NCBI GenBank assembly: GCA_003116975.1
Contig: BGKB01000097.1
Coordinates: forward strand, 1 to 64,000
Length of the DNA: 64,000 nt
From: Aurantiochytrium sp. KH105
Lineage: Eukaryota > Sar > Bigyra > Thraustochytrida > Thraustochytriidae
Direction: 5' to 3'
Made by a program: the position numbers and the translations under genes. Under the pieces are notes generated by a model. That model saw only the letters and a list, made by a program, of their open reading frames with translations, had not been told where the DNA came from and searched no databases. This document shows, piece by piece, positions 10,173-18,850 of the stretch. The first letter of the stretch is position 1; every line of letters begins with the position of its first letter.

Positions 10173-11036
10173 ATGACGCCGGCACGCCGCCTCGCGACGA
10201 GCGTCGCGCGACGAGGGTCGCGCAGCGCCTCGACGTCGGCGGCGCCAAAGACACGCGAGGGACCGAACTTCAAGACGGTGATCCCGCATCAAGCAAAAGG
10301 GCCGGCAAACTTTCTCGTCACCTGCGAGCATGCCGCGAACGGGCTTCCCGCGGAAATCGCCTGGGGCGCCGCCGACGAAAGCCGCGGGCTCTCTACGCAG
10401 CATTGGGCGTATGATCCGGGCGCACTTGACTTGGCGGTAGAGCTTGCGGATGCGCTCCAAGCCCCTCTCGTGCATTCGCTGTACAGTCGGCTCTTTGTCG
10501 ATGTCAACAGACCCGTCTCGTCATCGACGCTCGCGCGCACGCTCTGCGATCAGCAGGCCGTCGAGCTGAATCGCGATGTGCAAGTCTCACCGCAAGCGCT
10601 GGAAGAAAGAATCCGCAAGTACTATTTGCCATATCACGGTGAGATTGAACGCGTTGCGCAGGAAACAGGCGCGAAGACGGCTATTTCTGTGCACACTTTT
10701 ACACCAAACTATGAAGGGTCCGTTCGTGACTTTGAAATCGGAGTCCTCTACTCCACGTCCAACCAGACGCTTGTAGAAATGATGACGGACGCGTTCAACG
10801 CGAGCGGGTTCTCGGCCAAAGTCAATGAGCCCTGGAGCGGGCGGCACGGGTTCATGTTCTCCGTTGACTGCTTTACGTACAATGCTAGTCCTCCCGGGAC
10901 ACGCGACGCAATCATGTTGGAAATTCGCAATGACAAGTGTCAGGACGCAGCCTGGCGTGCGCGCTTCCTCGAAGTTATGCTTCCGTTCTTGGCAAAAGCG
11001 GAGGAGAAGGGTTCCGCGCCTTCTCCGCGCTTGTAG
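10173..11036 (+). CDS. N-formylglutamate amidohydrolase-family protein, likely organellar
   Basis: A 287-residue protein of the FGase/HutG-like family (zinc hydrolases on N-formylglutamate or related N-acyl amino acids). The first 30 residues are rich in Arg, Ser, Ala and Thr with no acids (MTPARRLATSVARRGSRSAS), as in a mitochondrial presequence. Then come VTCEHAANGLP (about 51), corresponding to the family's DHAS/EHAS metal-binding stretch, QHWAYDPGALDLA, the LYSRLFVDVNRP block (about 100-111) and a C-terminal half ending in MLEIRND. The longer frame begins at a GTG (10137), so the ATG at 10173 is preferred. The last 62 coding bases overlap, antisense, the predicted end of the gene at 10975-12630. 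The true substrate is not readable from sequence. Confidence 0.85.
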   Translation: MTPARRLATSVARRGSRSASTSAAPKTREGPNFKTVIPHQAKGPANFLVTCEHAANGLPAEIAWGAADESRGLSTQHWAYDPGALDLAVELADALQAPLVHSLYSRLFVDVNRPVSSSTLARTLCDQQAVELNRDVQVSPQALEERIRKYYLPYHGEIERVAQETGAKTAISVHTFTPNYEGSVRDFEIGVLYSTSNQTLVEMMTDAFNASGFSAKVNEPWSGRHGFMFSVDCFTYNASPPGTRDAIMLEIRNDKCQDAAWRARFLEVMLPFLAKAEEKGSAPSPRL

Positions 11037-12630
11037 CCTCGCGCAGAGCGTCGCGACAGCGGAACCTTGCGCGGACGCGCGCATCAAAGGGATCTTCCGA
11101 CGGCGACTGCGCTGATAGGGGTCTTCCGTCGATATCTCTGTGTGTGAACAGCCCTGGACCTTGCGCCAGCACAAAGCAGCGTTCGTCCCAGAGGTGTGGG
11201 CTGTGTGCCAATGCACCTTCGATTGTCCGCGTCCAGTCACGAGCAGCTGCTTCTCGAATGTAGGTCTTTTGTTTTAGTTCCATTCATCCATTTCATTGTA
11301 TCCATTGATACATTTATCCAGTCAATCATGTATGCAGGTGTGTTCGTTCTTGTTAGATTGTCCTTTTTCCGCACAGCCCTCCCATTCGACGTACCTTGTA
11401 AAAGAGCGGCGCCAGAAGAAACGGATTATTTGACCACCCGCTATGCGTAGAGTGCGCGCAGAACCAGGTCTCGTGCCAGCTCGCAGTCGGATCCCCGCAA
11501 CGCCAGATGATCTCAGCATGAGCAAGACCAAAGTATTTTACAGGATCTAAAAGCCAGTGAACGGTTTCCAACAGACTATGATTCGAGCCGTATGGCGTTT
11601 CGATATGCATCAAGTCCGCCTCACGTCTTTTCCATATCCAAGGATAGAACGGCTCGCCAGGTTCGTACCGGTGTCTCAGCTTGACCACGTCTACAGCGCC
11701 CGAGCGTGCGAGTGCTCGCGCCTTTTCAAGTATTGCAAGGGCGTTTTGCTTGGCGTGATCCTGCACGCAAAAATCTTCCTCAATGAAAAGGACGTGTTCG
11801 ACACCGCGTTCTAGAGCTCTATCCATGAGAACATTGAGCGCAGGACCGATTCCCTCTTGATGCGCAGATCCGACCACCTCCAAAGCATATTCTGCAGGCA
11901 ATGTATCGACCCGTTTGTCTTTGGCAGCAAGATGAGGAACACTTTTTTCCATGGATGGAGGCGCATCTGCCCAATTTTGCAAGAAAATAATTCGATGATC
12001 TGCAGCAGCGAGCAATCCACTCTCCATCCATGATGCTGCCGCTGCTTGAAACGATGGACCACCACGATTCACAAGTGCCACGATAGCGAGGCTACCTGGG
12101 CGAGTTTGGCGTTCATCAAGTACACGAGCTCTGCGACTGCATTCCTTGCGCAAGGGTTGATCACCTGCAACAGGTAAATGAGTCGTGGCCACAATCGTTC
12201 GCGTCGAGCCACTCGACGAGACGCCACGAGCCCACACAACGAGCGTGTGCTCCCCAAACGGCAAGCTGCCAGCGTTGATGACGGTTGCCTCGCTGCTTGG
12301 TAGGCAAGAGGCTGGCGCTGGATCAAACTGCACCGAGACAAGCTGGATGCAGATTTGTGCGTCACGAAGTTCATTTGGGATGTCGAGCTTAAAGGCTGTG
12401 TTCGTCAGCACGTAGGCGCCGTCCCTTGCAGGCTGCACGACGTGTACGCGCGGACTCGGTGCTGCGACTGCTGGCCCATCTGATCCAATGCTCTGCAAAG
12501 CCTCTGCGGCAAGACCCGGGCAAGCGTCGAAACTTGGCGCAGAGCACTCGCGCGTTTGCTCGCTCGCGCAGGAGACTACGAGCGCAAAGAGCGTCGTTGT
12601 CCATGGCAACAGCCAGCTCAAGATCTTCAT
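10975..12630 (-). CDS. Secreted glycosyltransferase-like protein, two exons
   Basis: Probable Golgi or secreted glycosyltransferase-like protein; no named family assigned. Exon 1 (12630-11395) starts with a signal peptide (MKILSWLLPWTTTLFALVVSC), a variable N-terminal region, then a GT-A-like core with SLAIVALVNRGG, HVLFIEEDFCV (an acidic motif where a DxD would lie) and WSNNPFLLAPLFYK. The last codon AAG is followed directly by GTACGT, and the frame beyond it becomes nonsense. Exon 2 (from 11265) continues with TYIREAAARDW, LWDERCFVLAQGPGLFTHRDID and a 40-residue tail, stopping at 10975. The W...E...FVLAQG.GLFTH stretch is what such proteins usually have after the NNPFL motif, which is why I join the exons. 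Its last 62 bases overlap the opposite-strand gene's coding end. The total is about 513 residues. Confidence 0.7.
11266..11394 (-). other. Spliceosomal intron in the glycosyltransferase-like gene
   Basis: On the minus strand the donor is TACAAG|GTACGT and the acceptor CAAAAG|ACCTAC. The intron is 129 nt and phase 0. The acceptor lacks a long pyrimidine tract, so the exact 3' site is less certain than the donor. Confidence 0.65.
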
Positions 12631-12898
12631 GGTTTATGCATTGCTTGAAGTCCTAATTTTCAACGACCTGAAGAACTTTTTTTAGTTGGACTGATCATCG
12701 ATTACGGTCGAGCTTAAACACACCGATTCATCTTCCTCGACCAGCACACAACAAACCGAGCAAAGAAAAAAAGAAAGAAAGAGAAACATGACATGGAAAA
12801 TAAGCTTTTCTCGAATGTTGAAGCTCGTCGAGCTTGCGTGAGAATCAAGTCCAATACTCAAACCAGCAGGAACCACTACAAAATTCAATATCATTTCT

Positions 12899-14908
12899 TT
12901 ATTCGTCATACAACGCATTTTTAATGCGCGTGATGAGCTCCTTGTAAAAGGCTTCTGCAAGGTACAGGCGACGCTGAAAAGGCATGGACTCTTTCTCTTT
13001 GAAAAGATGCTTGGCCGATGCCGGAGCAGCGCCAATGTAAGCGGAGAAAGGAGCGAAGCCCGGACGATTCGGATCACTCTCGTGCACGACTAAAATAGGT
13101 TTTTCCTCTTGCAGCGCCGTCTCCAGCTCCATTTTCACGGCGTCGGAGAACACCGTCTTGGGAAGGAAGAGCAAATAGCACTTGGACTCACGAATGCCAC
13201 GTCTCATGGCATCCTCTGCGAGGTTGCCCTCCGTCTCCTGGTCGATCCAGACACGAAGTCCACGGTTCTGAAGCTTCTCCGCCATGAGGTTGCAGGCATC
13301 CCCTGCTTCGAACTGCCGATGGCTTATAAAGACGTGGTACTTGAGTCCAGCAGCGAGCGGAATGTTCTCCCTTTCCACGGGACTCGTATTCACCTCATCT
13401 TCCGTCAATGAGCCGTCCTCAAAAAAAGGAGCAAACTCTGGAACTTTGGCATTTCTCCTTCCCACAGACATGACCAGGTGTTTCCCGGCCTTGCGCGCCT
13501 CGACCATGTCGTCATACCTGACCAGCACGGAGTTGTCTATAGGAGACTGCAGCAGGAGCTCCCACGGTAAGTCCCGAAACACGGCATCACGCGCCCCGCG
13601 AAAAATGCTCACCAACGTCTTGAGTGTAGTTGCCGGTTCGTGCGCATCTTGTGCCATGCGAACCCATATTTTGTCGCCATCCTCCTCGAGCGCAAATACC
13701 GAGAGGTCAAAGCGAACAATCGCTCGATCTCCGGCAAGCTGAGGTGCGCGCTTGCCCTTAATCACATCTCCGCTGTACTGCGCACAAAGCGAGAGCATTC
13801 GCGCGAAGACACCGTCTGGGAGAAAGAACTCGGAAAAGTCTAGAACGCAAGTCAGACCGGTGTCCATGTCGGCAATTTCTGCGTCAAGACGTGAGTCTAT
13901 CGAGTTCTTGAGCAGACTGCTCACGAGGTAAAGTGTCTCGTTCTGACGGCTCCTCGTCAGCGCCTGTTCTGGAAACGCCCAGTCTGACATCAGCATGTTG
14001 TCATGCATAAATTCCCGCAGGTAGTCGACTTCTTCGTCATTCCACAAAAACCTCAGCAGACTGAGCGTGGCGATGCCGCGTTTGCGCAGCACTGCAAAGT
14101 CTTTCCTGAGACCCGCATTCTGCAGTTCGCGATTGTATCGCATTTGCTTGACGTGGATCTTGTCCGCAATCACTCGCGAAAGCTTGTCCAGGATCCACTG
14201 CGGGTTCAGGACGACCTTATTGTGCAAGGTGTCTGTTGCGCGGAGATGGACGAGCATGCCGAGCTCGTGGAAAGAGCTCGTGGGAAAAGCTCAAGAGCTC
14301 GTCGGTCTGATCACCGGCGTGGTACTTGGTCGCGAGCTCTTGCACTGTATCAAAAGGCACGTGATCGCGGCCAAGCTTCAGCAGGTCGTCCAACACCTTG
14401 AGCCAGCGTAGCGAGATCTTTTGCGAGACGACCTCGAGCGATGACGCGCTTGCTTCGACAGCAGCCCGCAATGCTGAGACATGGCCAGGCTTGGGACTCA
14501 TGTTGTCAATGGGGAAGAAGCTGAGGTTTTTTGCAGAGTTTGTGACAATGTTTTCGTTTTCGTCAACCGACAGATATTCGACGAGGATCTCCTCGACTCC
14601 ATTGACGTCAACTGACGCCTCGTCGTAGTGCGTGCCCACGAGAATGATGGGTGCAGCTGGCGCATGCAGCTTGACCGAGTTGAGCCAAAAGGAAAGGTAC
14701 TCCACGGCTTTCTCTTGTTTGACGAAAAGTTCTTGCATGTCGAAGACGACCATGAAGATGCCGCCCTCGCGCGTGAGGAAAATATGTGGTGCAGCGCGTA
14801 AAAGACCTCCTGACCCGCATAGTCCCAGATCGTAAAGATAATTTTCTGGCCCGACTGCGTCTTGCCGGCCATGTCCTCGATCTCCGCGTATTCGAATCGC
14901 TGCGCCAT
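12899..14908 (-). pseudogene. Roc-COR-TIR (ROCO-type) gene, frame broken twice and 5'-truncated
   Basis: Signalling protein of the ROCO GTPase class. Reading 5' to 3' on the minus strand: a Roc fragment with IIFTIWDYAGQEVFYALHHIF (G3 motif), then MVVFDMQELF and IILVGTHYDE (G4-like), a COR-type region from LLSFSHELGMLVHL and LNPQWILDKLSRVI, and a C-terminal TIR-like domain (last ~150 residues, from YHVFISHRQ through VWIDQETEG to RPGFAPFSAYIG). The three parts lie in different frames. The first switch (near 14782-14785) is at a duplicated AT dinucleotide; the second (14261-14286) is at a 13-bp unit present twice (12 of 13 bases equal), and reading past one copy gives a smooth ROCO consensus. 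No P-loop (GxxxxGKT/S) is visible upstream in any frame, so the GTPase start is missing or on an undetected exon. Either a recent pseudogene or sequence errors; an intact 452-residue COR-TIR frame remains from 14257 (start codon not ATG). Confidence 0.65.
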
Positions 14909-15574
14909 TTCGGCCTCGGGCACCAGTTCCACCTGCACCTCTGCCACGAAAGGCCGCGCGGCAGAAGAACGTCGGCGTCCAAAGACGACATTTGAAATGC
15001 CTTGGGAGACGCGCTTGGGCAGCGATTGTCTCTTCTTGCTGCTGAGGTGAATGCCGGACGAGGCCCCAGAATGGGGCCAAATTATGTGCAGCCGCGGAAA
15101 GGAGAGAGAAGAGAAAAGAAGGGGAAAGGATCGGGTAGTTCTACGCGACTGATGAATCCCCCCTCTAGGCAATTTTTGACTTTAAAACTTTTTACCTTTT
15201 TTTGAAGATTTGCTATGATTACTATGGAGGGCCATCCAAATTTCGAAATATTGTGCTCAGTAGAACAACATAGCACAAAATTAGGGACATATACAATATG
15301 TCTTTCCAGTGGACCTCACACCTGGCCTGCATTTTATCCCACAGACCTCACAAGGATGCTCTAGTGGAGATCCTCCCAGTTTTATGTTACGCATGGGCAA
15401 AAAACCATGCGCAACATCCTCACATGTTGAGGTTTACCTCACAGCTTCCACTGACAGAGAGGCCTTTTTCGTTTTTGGCGGTTAACCTGTGGCTGGAGCG
15501 CGGCAGTAGGCCTAGACGGGAAAAAACCAATCGCTGCAAGAATACGGACACGCGCCCCAAGCTCGCATCTACGC
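14909..15574. other. Region between the Roc-COR-TIR gene and the DUF6729-like gene
   Basis: The first ~100 bases may still encode Roc N-terminal residues, but no P-loop is seen. From about 15170 to 15300 the DNA is AT-rich, unlike the surroundings. No terminal inverted repeats or target-site duplication were recognised around the following gene. Confidence 0.4.
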
Positions 15575-17116
15575 ATGGTGGACGCGCAATCCGCGCGCAC
15601 GGCAAGGGGGCCGCGCGCAGCCTCTGAAGACGGAGATGGTGAAGAGCCGACTTCCGACACGTGGGATAGCTCAGCACACGACGGCAATGGCGATGGCGAT
15701 AGCCAGGCCGACGTGCAAGAAGAAGCAGTCACCTTCACGGGCAAGCGGCGCATAGTCAAGCTTCGCGACATAGAGAAGTATCGAATGTCTTCTCTTTGCA
15801 AGGAAATGTCAAGAATCAGCATGAAAGATGCTCAGGAAGCCTATGGTTCTTTCAATGATCGAGCGTGGATCTTCAAGCACCCGTGGCGGCTTTATCTGAC
15901 TCGTGAGGAGGCCTTCGCTCGCCCTTGCGCGATTTGGTGGCCATCCAAATTTTATGGCATCATGGAAGAGCATGCACCCTGTCCACGCTGCCGCGACCCC
16001 TTTGGAGGGGCGCACTACAACTCTGGGAAGTGGCTTTCGCCAAAGAAGGCGCGCGAGGTCCTCGCTCGAAATAGGACCTACCTGCTTCTTGGTCGCGAAT
16101 TTACCTGCCGCTCTTCCAGCTGCAAGGCAACATATCGAAACACAACGGACGACTACCTACGGGGATGCCCAGAACTGGTCCGAAAAGTGTTTGGAATTGT
16201 CACTCGACAGAGAACTGCCCTTGATCGTGACCTTGTTCGTGACATGCACAACATGTGGCTGAACGCGCCAGCTCAAAGGGTTGTGGACTCGATACTTGAG
16301 TCCCACATTCGCTTCTTTGAAGATCTTGAGCACAATTACATGTTGTCGTACATGGGCGGTGGTGCCCCAGTTTCTGAGAATGTGAAAAAGAGGAACCACT
16401 CCACAGTCCCAGAGCACTTTGAGTCGGAGCACTCACAGAATTCGAAGATTGGAATTGAAGAGCCAACACATAAGGTTTTGCAGCTCGAGAAAATTGCAGA
16501 AGATTTGCATCATTGGAAAATCAAAGACTATAAGGCGTCCTATTTTAGTGACGTAGCTCGTGGGAAACTTCTCGCCGAAAACTTCATCTATGTGCGAGAG
16601 CTGAGAGCTTTAAAGCGGGACTTCGCCAAAAGAGCTGACATATCTGAAGTCAAAGCAAAACTCGAGAACCGCATACAGAAACGCGCGCGCGCGGGGCATT
16701 ATGAAGAAACTATTTGGAGTCTTCGTCGGTATCTTACCAAGATCCTTGACAAGTTCCACGATGCCTGGGACGCTAAGAGTAAAAAGGCATGCAACGAAGT
16801 TTTAAGCCCTGAACGCGTTGTGGAAATTCTTCAAGCAAAGGCAAAACGCGAAGCTTCCAACAAGAAACGACGAGAGGCCCTGTCCAGAAAAAGAGCTGCA
16901 AATGGGTTGGTTGATATCCGCAGAAAGCTTACCAGACGCGAGGCTCCAGAGCCATTCGGGCCATTTGATGACCCAAATGGATACAACGGTTACCTTTTGG
17001 GTCGCGGATTGCTCGAAGCAATCATGTATGAAGAGCAGTGCGCATCAGCGCGCCCCGCTGTTCGTGAGATCGTTTCTGTTTCACCCCTACATCACATCTG
17101 TCTGTCTGGCAAGTAA
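15575..17116 (+). CDS. Zinc-ribbon protein resembling DUF6729, possibly transposon-derived
   Basis: 513 residues, function unknown. After a ~50-residue acidic, low-complexity start comes a domain with IWWPSKFYGIMEEHAPCPRC, a CPRC...CRSSSC pair of cysteine knuckles (about residues 140-190), YLLLGREFTCRS, then LVRKVFGIVTRQRTALDRDLVRDM. The pattern (W-P, CPxC, 'YLLxxxxxC', an 'LTxRTALDxxLV' helix) resembles the DUF6729 domain of repetitive, often transposon-associated eukaryotic proteins. The C-terminal half is basic and coiled-coil-like (EILQAKAKREASNKKRREAL). The gene is intronless, begins at an ATG and is flanked on the left by AT-rich DNA and the broken Roc gene, a setting that would fit an inserted element. 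The domain name is from memory and should be treated as tentative. Confidence 0.5.
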   Translation: MVDAQSARTARGPRAASEDGDGEEPTSDTWDSSAHDGNGDGDSQADVQEEAVTFTGKRRIVKLRDIEKYRMSSLCKEMSRISMKDAQEAYGSFNDRAWIFKHPWRLYLTREEAFARPCAIWWPSKFYGIMEEHAPCPRCRDPFGGAHYNSGKWLSPKKAREVLARNRTYLLLGREFTCRSSSCKATYRNTTDDYLRGCPELVRKVFGIVTRQRTALDRDLVRDMHNMWLNAPAQRVVDSILESHIRFFEDLEHNYMLSYMGGGAPVSENVKKRNHSTVPEHFESEHSQNSKIGIEEPTHKVLQLEKIAEDLHHWKIKDYKASYFSDVARGKLLAENFIYVRELRALKRDFAKRADISEVKAKLENRIQKRARAGHYEETIWSLRRYLTKILDKFHDAWDAKSKKACNEVLSPERVVEILQAKAKREASNKKRREALSRKRAANGLVDIRRKLTRREAPEPFGPFDDPNGYNGYLLGRGLLEAIMYEEQCASARPAVREIVSVSPLHHICLSGK

Positions 17117-17174
17117 GAATTTTAACTGTAAGTTTTTGGACCCTATGTTTCTGAGTCTGTAAGTACGAATCTAT

Positions 17175-18014
17175 CTATACGTGCGTGATTGCCTGTGGCG
17201 AGGAGGACTCGAGGTCATCGGCCATCTTGGTATCGGGCAGAGCTGCCTCCTCGAGCGCCGGCAATGTGCGATGAGGTACGGCCATCGAGCTTGCTGCGAT
17301 GAGCGCAAAGACAGCGGCGAAAAGAGCAGCCCAAAAGCCGAGTCCCAAGTACACGGGGTCCGAAGGCTCGGTCACGACGAGAACGTATTCGTTAGCGCCG
17401 GACGCGGGATCTCCGCTCGGAACAAGAAAGCCTGCACGCCCGTCACGGATCGCATTGTAGTAGTTGCCCGACAGAGCCAATGCAAAGTGAGTGATTTCCA
17501 AAGCAGCAGAGAGCAGAAAGGTTGCAAAGCCAAGACCGCGCATCAAACGCGAAGCATTTGCAATATAAAGGAACGCGAATGCAATGGCCAGTGCGAGAGA
17601 CACGACGGCGATGGCGCCTACAGTGAGCATGGCAATTTGTTCACCGGGGACTCGAAACGTGCCGTTTGATTCGTCGCAGAACCCATGGACGCCAAAGTAG
17701 TCGTAGGCTGTCATGTTGTCAACTGCGTTGCCTACAATTTGCAAATCAGAGCGGCAAGCGTCATCGCTCACGCTAGAGAACTTGATACGATAGTCTGCTG
17801 CGCCGACGCCAAGCACTGTGCCTTCCATGGCGGTGAGAAGGATGGGCGAAGTTGAGAGATCTGCAGACCCGAGCAGAAAACCTTCCGTATCGTACACGAA
17901 CCAGCTGACTGCAAGCCATTGCGGAGTTGCCACTGCAATGACAGCGAGCACCCACGCAAATACGCCACACATTGCTGCGCTCCCTGCCCCCTTTTTTGCA
18001 CCAATGGTCGTCAT
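17175..18014 (-). CDS. Four-transmembrane (claudin/PMP22-like topology) membrane protein
   Basis: 279 residues, unrecognised beyond topology. TM1 is at about 16-36 (CGVFAWVLAVIAVATPQWL), followed by an ~90-residue loop with two cysteines (DDACRSD and HGFCDES) that could form a disulphide and NMT and NGT glycosylation sites. TM2 is at ~127-150, TM3 at ~157-180, a second loop of ~40 residues follows, and TM4 is at ~225-248; the cytosolic tail is short and acidic. This topology and the Trp-rich start of loop 1 resemble the claudin/PMP22/EMP superfold, though the diagnostic W-GLW-C-C signature is not present. The ATG at 18014 is the frame start. It is the last of a run of minus-strand genes. Confidence 0.7.
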   Translation of the reverse strand: MTTIGAKKGAGSAAMCGVFAWVLAVIAVATPQWLAVSWFVYDTEGFLLGSADLSTSPILLTAMEGTVLGVGAADYRIKFSSVSDDACRSDLQIVGNAVDNMTAYDYFGVHGFCDESNGTFRVPGEQIAMLTVGAIAVVSLALAIAFAFLYIANASRLMRGLGFATFLLSAALEITHFALALSGNYYNAIRDGRAGFLVPSGDPASGANEYVLVVTEPSDPVYLGLGFWAALFAAVFALIAASSMAVPHRTLPALEEAALPDTKMADDLESSSPQAITHV

Positions 18015-18269
18015 CTTGTTCGACTCGTAGTCGTCCTGACTCCTCTGACTTTTACTTTTGACTTCTGGTTTTTATCTTGTCGTGAAGGCTGTTGGGCAAA
18101 TTGCAGGTTTGCTGTGAAGAGCTCGCGGTCGAGCGATCCGCCACGCGTTTATTGGTCTCGTTAAGATGCTCTGCCCAGCGAGGCATCCGGCCGAACTCAT
18201 TGCTGACTCTCACTAGCAAGCAGGCTAACTGAAAGAAGGAAAAAAAGAAAAAGAAAAAAGGAAAATGTG

Positions 18270-18545
18270 TCACTCGTTCGTTTGTTCACTGGCACGTGAC
18301 TGACGAACTGACCGGCTGACTGCCTGCAAAACGCGGCCATGTGTGCCCTCGGTCAGTGCGATGTCGCCGAACAGGGCTGCAGCTGCAGCTGCGTCCTTTC
18401 CTTGATAGTAGTGGTCGCTGACGCAAGTACCATGTCGCAGTTGGTGCCGCGCTGAACCTGTACCCCCACACTTGGCCTCTGAATGACGGCCTTCAAGCAC
18501 GCAGAGGAATTCAAAGAGCACGCAAAAGGAAAGGAACCGATTCAT
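18270..18545 (-). CDS. Possible small secreted protein
   Basis: 91 residues from an ATG at 18545. The N-terminus (MNRFLSFCVLFEFLCVLEG) looks like a signal peptide, followed by a short mature region with two cysteines (EAKCGGTG and HGTCVSD) and an Ala run. No family recognised, and it could be the first exon of a spliced gene or a chance frame. It lies between two longer minus-strand genes in the same orientation. Confidence 0.35.
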   Translation of the reverse strand: MNRFLSFCVLFEFLCVLEGRHSEAKCGGTGSARHQLRHGTCVSDHYYQGKDAAAAAALFGDIALTEGTHGRVLQAVSRSVRQSRASEQTNE

Positions 18546-18850
18546 CGACGTAGGCCGTCGCAGCCATCATAGATAACATCTCATTAGCGTCGAAGCAAGT
18601 AAGCAAGCAAGCAAGCACGCAGTCTGCATGTTCTTTCTGTCAACATCACATAGACGAGGTCATCCCATCATAAAGCAGCATGTGCATAGTCGCATAGCTT
18701 TGTGCTCACGAGATCATACAAGTGCACAAAGAGACGCGCAAGTCAAAGTCTAAGATGTGCAGATAGGCCAAACTCTTAAAGTGTTTTCGATTCTTATCTT
18801 TTATCCCTTCCTCCCTGACGAAAAAAAGGAAAATGTCACGCCCCAAAAGG
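18546..18850. other. Short intergenic stretch downstream of the ABC transporter gene
   Basis: Contains a run of about five AAGC tetranucleotides (about 18595-18617). It is probably the 3' flank of the transporter gene; nothing else seen. Confidence 0.5.
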
